From positions 186,001 through 250,000 of the forward strand of contig CAXKVR010000028.1 in assembly GCA_964058845.1 (NCBI GenBank): 64,000 nucleotides of DNA, read 5' to 3'. Below the pieces are notes generated by a model. It saw only the letters and a program-made list of their open reading frames with translations, ran no database searches and was not told the origin of the DNA. The number at the start of each line of letters is the position of its first letter. Position 1 is the stretch's first letter. The DNA comes from Carex sylvatica. Lineage: Eukaryota > Streptophyta > Magnoliopsida > Poales > Cyperaceae. A program made the translations under genes and the position numbers. This document shows positions 1-12,690 of the stretch, in pieces.

Positions 1-212
1 CAAATAAATTAAAGAGATCTTGTAAATAAACAAACCAATTGGAATCAGAAAGCATTGGCCACAAAATAAAGAGCACAAACCCAAATAAAATTTCCGTACA
101 TGCTGTCAGAGCACCGAAACCTCTCTTCAACAAAACACCTGTTCCCTCCTTCCCATAAATCTCTCTTCTCATCTGTTCTCAACAGAGAATAAGAATAGAG
201 GATACATAGACA

Positions 213-2994
213 ATGACAACATTTAACTCAAGTGTGATATTTCTCCTAGTCACACTGTGTCTTCTCCCGTTGACAGCGTACTCGGCCGGTTGCGATTGCT
301 CAGGGGATGATTCCGGAAGAAATAAGACGGAGGCACACAAGTTGCACACTGCCTCCATCTTTACTATTCTGTTGGCCAGTGCGATCGGCTGCTGTATCCC
401 TGCACTCGGTCGGTGGTTTCCAGTTATTAGTCCGGAGAAAGACTACTTCTTCTTAATAAAGGCATTCGCTGCCGGTGTTATCCTTGCTACCGCCTTCATC
501 CATATTCTTCCCAATGCTTTCGACAAACTGACATCACCTTGCCTTCCTGAAACGCCATGGCAGGATTTTCCATTTGCCGGGTTTGGAGCCATGGTTGCTG
601 CCGTGGGTACGCTGTTTATATATTGTGCTCAAATGATATATATAATGACAAAGGAATATGTTTTAAAATTCAATGTCTCTATGTAAAACATTTCAAGTCT
701 GAATTGGGTGGATATGTGGTATTGTGCTTAAATTGTCATCAACATTGTTTAGTTATGGAATGCAAAATTAATCTGGTCCTTAGACCGAATGACTGGTACT
801 GGACTGTAACGTACCAGTAAAGTTCAGTATAATTTTGTAGGACCTTGTTTGTTACTGGTCATGCGTTAACAAGTACTACTCGGAATGTGTCTTAAGATCC
901 ATAAATTGGTATCGCATCGTTTGTGCACCTTCGATTGGTAAAAGTACATCTGATTACAGGTTTTAATCAATAGTAAATTTATAATATAACACATCTGTGA
1001 CAGGTACACTAATGATCGACACAGTTGCAACCGGATATTTCAGCAGACGACATTTTACAAATACAGCAGCTGCAGTGAACGATTTGGAGGAGGCAAGTGT
1101 CGGGGCAAAGCGAGAGCATGCTGAGAATCTGCGCATACATCCTCACGCTTCACACGAGCATGCTCATGGTGCTTCCATGGTGGTTAATGCTACAGCTAGT
1201 GATGACGGGGATAGTCAACTCATTCGCAATCGTGTTATATCAAAGGTAATTAGATAAAATTTAATGGATTTTCGCTCTAAGAATGTTGTAGTGCAATGGC
1301 ATTGGCCTCATATACTGACAGTATATAATTTTTTGTTCTTTCTTCAAAATCATTGATTTTAAGGTTCATCAGAAGTTTTCTTGTTTGTACTTAAATTAGA
1401 TATATGTAGTTGATTTATCACATGGCAATAATTTAAGATTTTGTAGTATAATTCAAATCTCTACTGGTAATAAAAAAATTAAAGAATGTAAAATATTTAG
1501 TGGCATGATTTTCTTTTAAATTGATGACATGTTTTAACTTTCGTACTTAGTAGTCTTCAGTTTGTTATTGACATCATTGTTTTACTTTTCACACAAAAAG
1601 GAATAGATGAACTCTACAATGTAAAGTGTTACTCCTTTACTAATAGGTAGAAATTAATATAAATATATCAATCAAATTAAATTGGATAATTGTGAGGAAT
1701 TACGTCAAATTCGATCATCAAAAGTAAAAACTATAAATTACAGAGAACATACTGAAATATTAAATATTAGACCAATTTTGCGTGACTTAACCAAATAGTT
1801 TTTTCTTAATTTCTTTGACAAAGGTATTGGAGTTGGGAATTATTATTCATTCAGTCATAATTGGAATATCATTGGGTGCATCACTGAGTCCATCCACTAT
1901 TAGGCCCCTTTTTGCTGCCTTGACTCTGCACCAGTTCTTTGAAGGTCTTGGTCTTGGATCCTGCATTGCTCAGGTAAATTTTGATAGACTATATACAATA
2001 TTCCATTATTTTTTTTATTTTTTTTGCAGTTCAAATCAAACATGACATGCCATAGATTAAATATTTTCACATAAAACACTTTAATTATTATCATCATATT
2101 AAAAACAATGAAGTGGTAATTAGTTATATAAGCAAGAGCGATGTACATGTACTGTAAATATGCTTAACTGGCCATAATATTATGAGTGAGGCTATGGTAT
2201 TATGCATAACATATATAGATAGGTATGTACTATGAATTATATATATGTTTTCAAAGTCCAAACAATCAATCTAAAACAATTTAACATGATCTTCATACGA
2301 AAATGTACTTGCTTACTAAATTTTACATTTTCTTGAATTAGTTTTCTATATTTAAAAAAAAAGCTTGGCATTGGCAGTCAAATTGTTGTTTTTTACTATT
2401 TTTTTAGATAGGTAAAAAAAATTATGTAGATTAAGTAATTTTCTACCTATTTAAAAATAGTTAAAAAATGTTAAAAAAAATGCAAAGTTGATCTACACAT
2501 ATATTTTCATATAAAAATAGTATTAAATGATTTAGATTAACTGTTTGGATTTTAAAATTGAGATATTGATTCGTAGTACTGTTAAATATATGCTATGCAA
2601 GTATGCATAGTACCAGAGCTTGACTCTAATATTATTAACTTCTAAAAACACAATTGAATAACACAAATCTCCATCGCTCCAACTACAGGCAAAATTTCGT
2701 TTGAAATCAGTGGTGACAATGTCGATTTTCTTTTCGCTGACTACTCCGGTGGGAATCGTCCTAGGTATTGGCATAGCATCAAGCTACCATGAGAACAGCC
2801 AAACTGCATTGATTGTTGAAGGACTTCTTGACTCCGCATCTGCAGGGATTTTAGTATACATGTCCCTTGTTGATCTTCTTGCCGAGGACTTCACAAATCC
2901 GCACGTGCAAAGCCGTACGATGTTACAGTTGTTGATGAATTTTTTTTTACTTATAGGGGCGGGTCTAATGTCTATGCTTGCTAAATGGGCTTGA
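213..2994 (+). CDS. ZIP family zinc/iron transporter, 4 exons, 363 aa
   Basis: Plasma-membrane or endomembrane importer of divalent metals (Zn, Fe, Mn) of the plant ZIP/IRT family. Exons by splice site and phase: 213-606, 1004-1245, 1824-1973, 2689-2994, with GT-AG introns and an open frame of 363 codons, the usual family length. Residues 1-25 form a signal peptide and are followed by a Cys-containing luminal stretch (CDCS). A variable loop holds the His-rich metal-sensing segment [10 protein letters not shown] at about 177-186. Membrane segment IV has [12 protein letters not shown] (His 221) and segment V has HQFFEGLG (His 248, Glu 252), the metal-binding pair of the family. The C-terminus ends in the typical short MLAKWA. 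The start is the first ATG after a pyrimidine-rich leader. Family is certain; substrate and orthologue number are not resolved. No internal stop or frameshift was seen. Confidence 0.93.
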
Positions 2995-3739
2995 AATTTT
3001 GATTATATATATAACAGAGCAGAGTTTTAGAAAAATTAACATGCCTTTACAAAAACATTATTTCAATTAACAATTGTTTCATATATCCCTTTACAAATTT
3101 ATTTTCTGGTGCTGAAAGTATAAATATTAATCATAACATGCTTGCCTCAGGTACAATATGCCGGTCCTTTATAAATTATCTAATTGAAAACATGATTGAA
3201 ATTTAATTTTAAAAAAATGTATTTATTTTTAATTAGACATTTTTCGGGAAATACAAGAGATGAATAATATACAACTAATTCTCAGAGTGTTTCTCTCTTT
3301 CCTAAGAATTCGCATTCATAAAACCCTAAAAAAAAAAAATCGCACTCATATGCTAATTGTTTTTTTTTTTTTTTTTTTTCATTTAGTTATTCATTTTGGC
3401 AAGACTACCTAACTGTCAGTATCTCTGTAAATTTTCTCGATAAAACGTTACAAAGATATTAATAACTCTGTAATTAAGACCAACGACAAAAAGAGGCCAT
3501 TAATGGATTTCTCTGTTTTCTGGGGGTCTTTTCTTTGTGATTTATTTTAATGTTATGTGCATACTAGACTTATTTAGTTGTCGTTGGTTTCATTTTTAAT
3601 GAAATCGGTGGACTTGATGCCACTGTTATTTAAAAAAATAAAAACAAAAATCACAGTTAGCACCGTTTCTAATCTAAGGCCTAATTAAGGTAGCATTGGA
3701 CCCAATCACCAACCCTATCTGATTCATTCCGTTTATTGC

Positions 3740-3905
3740 AGTGTTGTAAATAACGGAATGCGGTCGTCAGACGGATAGAATGCCGCCAAGCGATTAATCA
3801 GAAATAATAAGTCAATTAATCATAAAAATTTAAAACGGTTTGATCACCGCTAACGACTAATTGAACGATTAATCGGTCTAAACGAACTTTTTTTTACAAC
3901 ACTAA
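3740..3905. mobile_element. Small hAT-like MITE candidate
   Basis: The ends AGTGTTGTAAA and TTTACAACACT are inverted repeats. TTTATTGC lies directly before the left end and occurs again at 3906-3913, two bases after the right TIR. This fits an 8-bp target duplication with a small end change. No coding capacity. Confidence 0.5.
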
Positions 3906-4195
3906 TTTATTGCACTATTTAAGTAGGTTGGGCCTTTTCAGGCCCAAAAGTTGGTAATTACTCCCGTGTACTATATTCATTGGACATGTTGGGCTATAGA
4001 TGAAAAGGGAAATTGATCAGAACAGAGCTTCTATTTCAGCCGAACATGATAAAATTGTGTTAAATCGAAATACAAAAAAATAGAATTGTAAAATTTGAAA
4101 AGTAGAATTGAGTTTAAATTTTCATAATTAAATTTTCTATTTTTACAAGTTGGTTATTTATTTTTTTCACCAGAGTCAATTCTCTATTCTGTAGA

Positions 4196-5351
4196 GGGCT
4201 CGAAACCTACAAAAATCTTTGGACTAGACATCATGTCCAACAGTCCAAACTCCAAAGCTTTTCTACACCAACATATTACAATTGCCTTAACTGATTGTAA
4301 CATCATTTAATCCTCCCCGATTGACAAAAGAAGAACGTTTTTCTCTTATCTTTCTTCCTAAATCGAATCGTTAATTCAAGGAAATATAATTTATTTTCCT
4401 CTTCTCTCTGCCCGAGTCTCCAAACCCAAAATTCGTACAACATGTTTGGATCTGGATCGTCCAATCAAAATTCTCACAATTATTAAAGTGACTCTGTGTG
4501 TTTCTCTCGGACCGGATTGGTCCATATTCATGCCGGACGGCATTAATCCAAACATAAATATTTTGTTACCTCAGAGGATATGAATTTTCAAACGCAAGCT
4601 CTTCAACTTATAAAGCACGACACACCAGAAGAGATTAAGAAAACTATGTGCAAATAAGATTTATTTTTTCAATTGACATTCTTTTATTCAATTTTTCTCG
4701 TCTTCTAATTGTAAGTCTCTATGCATTAACATAGATCGAATATAATCTTTAGGATCTTGAATAATATATTTTTTACAAATATAAAAATACTTGAAGCGAA
4801 ATATACAATCATGATATTTAAATTTCAACTTGATGTACAAACGGTTTATCTTCCTTAATCCTTTCTCTGTTACAAAATTTTGAGATGAAAATATTTGTGC
4901 GTAATTTCTAATAAGTAGAGATATGACCTATTTATACTCATTTATTCTTAATTTGGTACGTTCATCATATACTAAATGAACAGATTATATTTACTGTGCA
5001 ATTAAGAACTGAAACGGTCAATTGATAACACTAAGAGTTTTATAACTTAATTTTGTTGACATTAAGAGTCTAAAAGTTTTCAAACATTCACATCTATTAT
5101 CCAGACCACTTAATTGGGAAATTAATATAACACTAATGAAATTTACTTTGTAAAAGTATTTTTTAGTGCGCTACAAAGTAGAGATTTAGGCTCAGGTTGG
5201 AAGGACGGGGAAGGAGGGAAGATAAGAAAGATTATTTGCATCTTTTGTCTAAAAGAGAAGGGTTAACTATATTACAATCAATATCAAAACAGTCCAGACA
5301 AACGTCGGACATGATTCAGTCCAAACACATCCAGACATGCTTCGAGCCCTT
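4196..5351. mobile_element. Possible 1.2 kb terminal-inverted-repeat element
   Basis: The left end begins AGGGCTCGAA and shows TTTGGACT and ATCATGTCC shortly after. The reverse complement of the right end carries the same three blocks in the same order. The interior is AT-rich and non-coding. No clear target duplication, so superfamily and exact ends are uncertain. Confidence 0.35.
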
Positions 5352-5425
5352 TCATAGAAGTGGTTGAATATAGAAATGGACCTTTTTTAGAGATGAAATT
5401 TAATTTTTATCGGTGCCTTATCAAC

Positions 5426-6455
5426 CCGACATTTTTAAAAATACTAAAAAAATTTTTTTTTATTAAGAATAACCGAGTTGTTGAAAAAAATTTAAAAATG
5501 CTCAAACCGCTTCAAAATTCGGCGGTCCGAGATTTTTTTTTTTTTTTTTTTTCCTAACCGCCAAGAAATTCAGCAGGAAATATATATTTTTAATTTTTTT
5601 TTTTTTGCAAATTAAATTTGCACATATGGTTAACATAGCAAAACACCTTTAAAAATCATGAAAATTGACTGACATGCAGTCTTGACATTGTCGAAAAAAA
5701 CTGTGAAGTTTCATACAAAATCTCCTAACAGGTCGTGAGATATCGGCTCTCAAATTTTTTCACAACTGCTGAATATTTCATTTTAAGCAAATTTGCATCT
5801 CTGGTTAATATAGCAAAACACCTTCAAAAATCGTGAAAATTGACCGACATGCAGTCTTGACATCGTAGAACAGAAATGTGAAATTTCATACAAAATATCC
5901 GAACAGGTCGTGAGATATCGGCTCTCAAAAATTACCCGAACTGCTGAATATTTTATTCTGAGCCCAACTTTGCACCTCTGGTTAACATAGCAAAACACCT
6001 TCAAAAATCATGAAAATTGACCGACATGTAGTCTTGATATCGTAGAACAGGAATGTGAAGTTTCATACAAAATATCCGAACAGATCGTGAGATATCGGCT
6101 CTCAAAAATTGCCCGAACTGCTGAATATTTTATTCTGAGCCCAACTTTGCACATCTTGTTAACATAGCAAAACACCTTCAAAAATCGTTAAAATTGACCG
6201 ACATGCATCATTGACATCGTAGAACAGGAATGTGAAGTTTCATACAAAACTTCCGAACAGATCGTGAGATATCAGCTCTCAAAAATTGAAAAAATTAAAA
6301 AAAAAATTTCCAGGACCACCGAATTTCGGAGTGGTTAAGAATTAAAATTTTGGACCGTCGAATTTTGAAGCTGTTTGGATATTTTTAAATTTTTTCTAAC
6401 AACCCAGTTATTTTTAATAATATATTTTTTTTTTTGATATCTTTAAAATTATCGG
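5426..6455. mobile_element. Mutator-like non-autonomous element A with internal 177-bp tandem repeats
   Basis: The outer ~115 bp on each side are inverted repeats: 5426-5545 pairs with 6310-6455, both containing the block around GAATAACC and TTCAAAATTCGRCGGTCC. The ends read CCGACATTTTTAAA and, inverted, CCGATAATTTTAAA. Flanks CTTATCAAC (5417-5425) and CTGTTCAAC (6456-6464) match at 7 of 9 positions, as expected for an aged Mutator-type 9-bp duplication. The centre is four tandem repeat units. No transposase. Related to the element at 36696-38058. Confidence 0.7.
5600..6295. repeat. Four tandem copies of a ~177-bp unit
   Basis: The block AAACACCTTCAAAAATC recurs starting at 5641, 5816, 5993 and 6170, giving spacings of 175, 177 and 177 bp. 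Each unit also holds GACCGACATGCAGTCTTGAC and a GTGAGATATCGGCTCTCAAA block. The same unit, diverged, makes up the arms of the palindrome at 36.7-38.1 kb. Short open frames across the array are artefacts of the repeat. Confidence 0.88.
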
Positions 6456-6689
6456 CTGTTCAACTCTTACACGATTCTACTCTTTTTATTTTTACAACCG
6501 TACAAAATGGAAATATTTTCCAAATTGCAAGTTCCTCTATTTTTCCTTTATTCTATCAAATGGAGAATACTACAGGGTTAACAGGACTCGTCCCGCGAAG
6601 AGCTGTTGAGGATTGTCGTCACTCGTCAAAGAATGCAGCAATGTAGGCACGCGGACTTATTTTAACTAATAAAAAAGGGACAGTTTCAT

Positions 6690-7025
6690 GAATGACACTA
6701 ACTCCAAAATTTATTAAATTGACTTCGAACGACTAATTTAAACCGTTCAAATTAATTTACATTATGTGTGATACGTTTACATACAAATTTTTTATATTTT
6801 CAAGTGATTGTAGTATCAAATCAAGCGGTCAAAATTAAAAAAAAATAATGTATTAAAATTAACCTAAAAACTCACATATTTGACTACTTGATCTAATACT
6901 AAATAAATTCGAAAAATTATAAATTTTGCATGTAAATGCACAACTAATGAAGTAGATCGGTTTGAACGGTTTGAATTTACCATTTGAAGTCGATTTAATA
7001 GATTTTAGAGTTGATGTTATATAAG
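6690..7025. mobile_element. Palindromic MITE (same family as 44124-44526 and 54034-55134)
   Basis: The two halves are imperfect inverted copies: ACTAACTCCAAAATTTATTA near the left end mirrors the GATTTTAGAGTTGATGTTAT end. The interior contains TCAAGCGGTCAAAA, shared with the copies at 44.3 and 54.2 kb. Non-coding; exact ends uncertain. Confidence 0.55.
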
Positions 7026-7443
7026 TTGAAATAACACTGATGTTATACTAGCCAAATTCGCAAAAAAAGTAACAAAATGAGATAATTTATTAAAAAGGAG
7101 CATAATTTTATAATTTTAAAACAACAAGCATATTTTTATAACATATTTTTTGAAAATATACTAACAATAATTTTTTTTTTTTTTTGAAAAATTGCCAGTG
7201 TTTAATTTAGACTTCTATTTTTTCATTAAAAACTCACGTGGAAATGAAAATATGAGGCTTCCATACTATTAGACACACTTTAAGAATTATAATGATATAA
7301 AAACTAGAAAATGTAAAAAAGAAGAAGCTAAATATGTGCAAGAATAATTATGTTTAAATAATAATTCATTTATTTATTAGATACGATATTGTAACTCATA
7401 AAAGGAGAATAGAGTGTGACATCAACGATGAACAGTGATGAAG

Positions 7444-7661
7444 GAATTCGTATCCTCTGAATTAACTCAAAAGTGAATCTTTTGAGTTAATGCATTAGTA
7501 CCGTCAGATAAACTTTAAGATTCGTGTGAATTAAACTCACATTAATATTAAAGACCTTTATGATTAAGACCGGGACCGGATGGACTCTATTTACAATCGG
7601 ACGTTCATATGTATTAACTGAAAAAATTCTCTTTTTGAGTTAATGCAGACGATGCGGACTC
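7444..7661. mobile_element. Mutator-like MITE with 9-bp target duplication
   Basis: Terminal inverted repeats: the left reads GAATTCGTATCCTCTG followed by AATTAACTCAAAA, and the inverted right reads GAGTCCGCATCGTCTG followed by CATTAACTCAAAA. Flanks GTGATGAAG (7435-7443) and TTGATAAAG (7662-7670) agree at 7 of 9 positions. Non-coding. Confidence 0.55.
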
Positions 7662-7790
7662 TTGATAAAGGATGTGCATATGTGCTTATTTTCACCTACG
7701 TCATCTCACGTCATCAGACAAAAATGATTTGTTGCTTCTCAGTTCTCACGAATTCGCCTCTTTTGCCAGGCGTCCATCACTCCTCCTTAG

Positions 7791-7998
7791 GGTCATGTTT
7801 GGTTGTGGAGTAACTTGAAACTGGAGTAAATTATTTACTTCAAGCTAAGGTGAAGTAAGTTAATCATATTTTGTGGAGTAAGCTAAACCACCTCTCTAGG
7901 TGGAGTAAGTTACTCCGGTTTAGCTTACCTCTTACTCCATCTTACTCCTTCTATTTTACTCCTTGTTTGGCTCCTTTACTCCACAACCAAACATGGCC
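7791..7998. mobile_element. MITE with GGTCATGTTTGG termini
   Basis: An almost perfect palindrome of about 208 bp: the left end GGTCATGTTTGGTTGTGG mirrors the right end CCACAACCAAACATGGCC. The interior is rich in GGAGTAA/TTACTCC words. TAG borders both sides, a possible 3-bp target duplication. A longer diverged copy is at 22525-22840. Confidence 0.72.
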
Positions 7999-8526
7999 TA
8001 GGGGTGTAAATGAACTGGCTCGGGCTGAGCTAGGCCTTAGCTTGGCTCGTTTATTTTGGTCCGAGTCTGAACCGAGCGAGTTGAACCTAGGTCATTCGAG
8101 CCAAAAATCCCTGGCTCGCTCGTAAAAAGCCAACCCGAGCTACCTAACGAACTAGCTCGCTGAGCTTTATTGGACTGCTATTATACAAATTCAAAAATAT
8201 AAAAATCAGAAAATCTATTCAAAAAATTTAAGAAATCGTCCTACAGATATATCTTTAAGTAACTGAAACCCATATCTTTTTTCTCAGACCAAAAATACAT
8301 CAATTTTGCATAATTGTGTTTTTGAAAATAGAACTGGACTTAAAATTATACGGAGTTAAACTCTAAATCTACGGTAACTTAACGAGACGAGCTGGTTTGG
8401 TCCGAGCTGATCTCTGGTTCAGTTTGTTTATTTTGATCCGAGTCTGAGTCGAGTTAGCTCATTAAAAACTTGATTTACTGTTGCTGAGTGAGTTAGTTAG
8501 CGAGCGAGGAGCTTTTTGCGCAGCCC
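7999..8526. repeat. GAGC/GCTC-rich dispersed repeat, hAT-like left end
   Basis: Begins TAGGGGTGTAAA, the terminus used by the plant hAT elements elsewhere in this window, and continues with repeated GCTCGG/GAGCTGG words at both ends. It seems to end near TTTTTGCGCAGCCCTG. No target duplication was found, so only the repeat character is secure. Confidence 0.4.
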
Positions 8527-11500
8527 TGCTCCTCAATGCTCGCCACGTCTTAACCCCTTCCGCTACGTGTTCTTCGTTGCAAGCTCCCCCGCTCTTTCTA
8601 TTTGCTCTGTTGGAGAGCAAAATCAATCTTTCCAATCTCGCTTGTAACCTCTTCGCGATTCAGTTTTCTGTTTCGTTCTCTCCTCCTCCGCTAATCTCTT
8701 CCTGGTTTCAAGAGATCGACGGCTTTCACTTTTCTGGGTCTCCGCTTTCGTCAGCTGGTAAGATCTTTTGAAGGTTACTACTATATCTTCTCCAATCATT
8801 TCATCATTTGTCAGAAAAATCTATAGTTCGCTCAATTTTCTTCCCTCCTAATTCCATTTTATTTTTTTTCCTTTTTGGTTTATCAACAAAATAAGAAGAG
8901 CCATTATTCAAGTGAAAGAAACAGAATAGTTACAAAGAACAAATATGCTCCCCAAAACTTCAAAAGGTACCTACAGTGGAACTAACATTGTGTTAAATTT
9001 CATAGATGGAAAACATTAGAAGCATGTACAAATTATATTAAAATTGCCCCTCTTTTCTTTCTTTGTATAGAGTAACAGCGAGATAAATAAGGGATATTTT
9101 GAGCATCTTGGTAAGTAACTGAGCATGAGAATCATACGTAAGAGAATTTATGGTACTGTAGTCTCTGCATGATGGTTCTATGTTTTGCTGGCTGTCTATT
9201 TATGGTTTTGCAGGGGCCTGTGTGATAATCTCACATTTTCCAGGGTTTCAATGAGAAATTTTTCCTTTGCAATAGCTTACTAATGTTTTCTTTTTAATTT
9301 GCAGGGTTAATTGCGAAATTAACCTCACAATTCTTCCAACTGTCCATTTAATCTGTTGCACAATGCCATTCTAAAAATTTGTACATGTATAGCCATGTAG
9401 AATTGTTGGAATATAAGCTAGTATTAATATATTTATGCTATTCTCTTACCTGTACTTTGCTGTTCCAAAGTGAAGGAAAGGAAGCAAAAGAAAGATGTCT
9501 TGTCCAATACGAGTCGTTTCCCAGCGCTTTCGACATAATTTTTCGATCAGAGACGCAACCAGTTTGCGCGGTACCAGCTAACACATCATCCTTGCAAATA
9601 CTCAGTTTTAGATTGATCCCATGACAAGCCATTTGTAAGTGTCCAATGTGTCTGCACAAATCATCAATACAATTTATTTTGTGCCTCCCTGTAGTGCATA
9701 CCGTGTACAAATCAGCAGCAAAAAAAAATAAAAATTTGCAACTCACTTTCTTCACTCCTGTCATGTTACTGGTAAATTCCAACATTAAAAATTCAGGTCT
9801 TCCGCACTTAATCAACAATACAATTTATTTTGTGCTCCCCTATAGTGCATACATTGTACAAAATCATCATCATCATCATAAAAAAAAAAAAAAAAAATCT
9901 CACCCTACTCCTGTCATGTTACTGGTATAGGATAAGATAAAATTCATTTTTTCACATCTAAGCAATGAACATTTACTCATTTTTTTAGCGACAAGAGTCT
10001 TTTATTAAACAGCTACTCAGTTTAACTTTTGTTTAGTTCTGACACATTAACTTTTTTATTCAAGTGGCCTTTGGCTTCCTCTTATTAATACCTCTAACTA
10101 ACTTTTAACATACCTTAAAAATGATAAATATGTCCTCTTATTCTGGCACGAATATTACCAGGACAACAAACAGAACAATGGTCCTGCCATTAAATCCCTA
10201 TGACCCAAATGAGAAAATATTACCAGAGGCAGGTTGAATGAAATTAGGGGAATTTTTTATTTTTATTTTTTTATTTCAACTTATAAATTGAATAGAATCT
10301 AGGATGTGACAGTAAAAAAGAAAGATGAAAACCTGAATTTCCATTTAGTTTCATATTTTCTAATGTATTTCCCTTTCTTGCTAGCTGGGAAATGTTGTTG
10401 ATTTGTACCATTTTTTTTTTAAATAAAAAATATTCTTCCCCTCAAATCACCGGTCATGTATTTATGTTTGGAGTAGTAGAGCAACAACCTTATGAGGTTC
10501 TTGTCTGGCATTCAGAAGCCCTTAGAGAAAAAGGTGAATTCCTGAATTTATACCTACCTTAATATTTTCTGATTTTTTTCATTTTCTTACCATGTGCGAC
10601 AGGTTTCTGTGTGATGAGCAAGACATTGTCGGTTGTGGTAACTACTCCTACGCTGTGAGTCATTGTCCGTCTTCTATCTCCCTTTAGCCTTTTCAATAAA
10701 TAACTGCTCTACCCTATGTATGACCTGATGATATATGTGTTGCCTATTCTTGAGTGAGTCATTGTCCGTTTTCTATCTCCCTTATGCTTTTTCAATAAAT
10801 TACTGCTCTGCTCTATGTATGATCTGATGATATATGTGCTTCCTATTCTTGAGATATCATCTGTTTTTCCCTCTGCTTTTACTTCCAAGCCTGGTTCGCA
10901 CCAACCTGCTTTGCCTTATTTTGTGAATATTCCGCCGATATTTTTTTGTTCCATGCATTGTGGTGGGCCCTTTCGTTCGGTCTTTTCAACTGTAATTATG
11001 TGAGAATGGAGTCGCGAGAGGAGGAAGATGAAGTTGATGCATAGGCTAAGAAGTGTAGATGCATGTACAATATTTGCTTCATTTCATTTGATTCTACTTG
11101 GATATGGTAAGCTACTTCCTATTTTAGGTTATTCTTAAATCTTACAAAGAAAGAGTCATGTTTCTCTTAATTTGTTCAACAAAATCTACAACTATTCAGC
11201 CTTGGTTGAAGTATGCCGATATATACAAAGTGTTTGCAGTAATGCCTGTCAGAAAATTTTCTTAAGTGGTCCAAACTTTCTACTTTGTCAACTAATATTT
11301 ACCTCATTGGGATCCACATCAATGGTATATACAATAGAAATTAAAACTGCAAATTTTATTTCAGAGGATCTTCATATAAATTTTAGAAATTATTTGGTAG
11401 CTTATTGATTTTCTTTTGAATTTGGCTCAATAAGAAACCAAATACAAGGTATAATAAAAGCAAACTAACACGTTGTTCTCTAATCTCTATGCATATGTAA

Positions 11501-12690
11501 CCAAATTAGATTGCCTAATATTTGATTCTTTTTTTTTTCTTTAGTATATGTACTATATAAGAGTATTCCACCCTGTGCATAGATATGAGCTAGAAAGTAC
11601 AATGATCCAACATGATTCAAAATAAAGAGTGAAAAGAACCAAAAAGTGAAAGTAGAGTCGTGGAAAAATGACTCTAACAAAAATGGAATAAGGGGACAAT
11701 AGAATAAAAAAATTGGGTTTTTAACTTCCAACTTATTGCTTGCTTGATAGGTATAAATTGAAGGAGCTCTTGGAATACGAAAACTGCCCAGCACATGTAA
11801 ATGTTGTAAAGGAGTGCGTGCTGCCAATTTGCAATGATGTCATGACCGTTGATTGAGTCGCTGAGGGACTAGTCCCTGATTGAATCCGGCTTATCCTTGC
11901 GAAGCTCAAAGAATATAATTTGCTTTAAGTTGTTGCCATTATATATGTTAATACTCTATTTTCATATAAGCCTAGATTATGTAATGGTAGAGCGATGCTA
12001 ACAATTTTGAAGCATCATAAATTCATAATATTGATTCATAGACTTACCCTTACCACTGATGCTGGTAGCATGTCTAAAGATAAAATCTTAATAATTTTTC
12101 AATTTTTAGATTGTCTTTGCTTTTATTTAAAACATGGGTGTGCAAGTGGTATTTTTCGTAGTGAGGATACAACCAGAGAAATGCCATGCATCAGCTGTAA
12201 TGTCTCTGCAAGCTACAGTCGCATTGGCTTGAAGTACTTTTGGAACTTTCTCACCTTTGAATTGATCTCAGTGCTGCCCCTATTCTTCATTCATTGCATA
12301 ATTGTTGCAATACTGATCTTGGATTGAAATACAGAGAGCAATTATGGCCTGTCCACTTTTCATTATGCCTGAAAAGTGATGTTAAGAAGTTTGGATTGTT
12401 TTTTGGCTATGCAATTGAATAAAGTCTAGCTAATACAAAAAGGAAATGTAGAAGTTAAAGAACCAATTAGAAAAATCTACCTGTAACCAATATTCAAATG
12501 TTGAACAAGCATTAACTTTTTTCCCATCTTTCTTTGCTCTTAATGGCAGATACACTTCATCTTTCCTGAGTTTCTCATACAAAAGGATCAGAAGCTAACA
12601 AGTGGAAGAGGTGGGACATTATTGCAGTTGGCGGAGGCGTTATTTAAGAAGCACATTAGTTTAGTAAAAGCAGATTGCAGGAGTCAAAAG
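8481..12690 (+). other. Unidentified, possibly decayed multi-exon locus
   Basis: A CT-rich block at about 8530-8756 ends in a good donor (GCTG then GTAAGATC) and looks like a 5' leader exon. Three later blocks look like coding exons. First, about 10448-10533 reads GHVFMFGVVEQQPYEVLVWH and onward, with a donor; it joins in phase to 10603-10657, which ends in TGA. Second, 11751-11856 reads YKLKELLEYENCPAHVNVVK and onward to TGA. Third, 12550-12690 is 47 open codons (FPEFLIQKDQKL, LLQLAEALFKKHISLVK) between a proper acceptor and donor. The family is not recognised. Stops inside the blocks and a tandem duplication next to one exon suggest a pseudogene or a non-coding transcript. No other coding signal was seen here. 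Confidence 0.35.
10655..10853. repeat. 100-bp tandem duplication
   Basis: TGAGTCATTGTCCGT begins at 10655 and again at 10755. The two 100-bp copies differ at few positions. The first copy starts at the stop codon of the putative exon ending at 10657. Confidence 0.85.

Larger units (their letters stand above)
2995..5416. other. Intergenic, AT-rich, no gene
   Basis: The start is the 3' UTR of the ZIP gene. The rest has many short homopolymer runs and no conserved coding segment on either strand. It contains two candidate transposon remnants listed separately (3740-3905 and 4196-5351). Confidence 0.6.

Noticed and set aside
5783..6004. 73-codon frame across the 177-bp repeats
   Set aside because: An open frame created by the tandem unit; codons repeat with the unit and stop codons occur in other copies.
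9438..9818. 126-codon open frame on the - strand
   Set aside because: It overlaps AT-rich repeated sequence, has no recognisable domain, and a competing + strand frame is as long. No splice or start context supports it.
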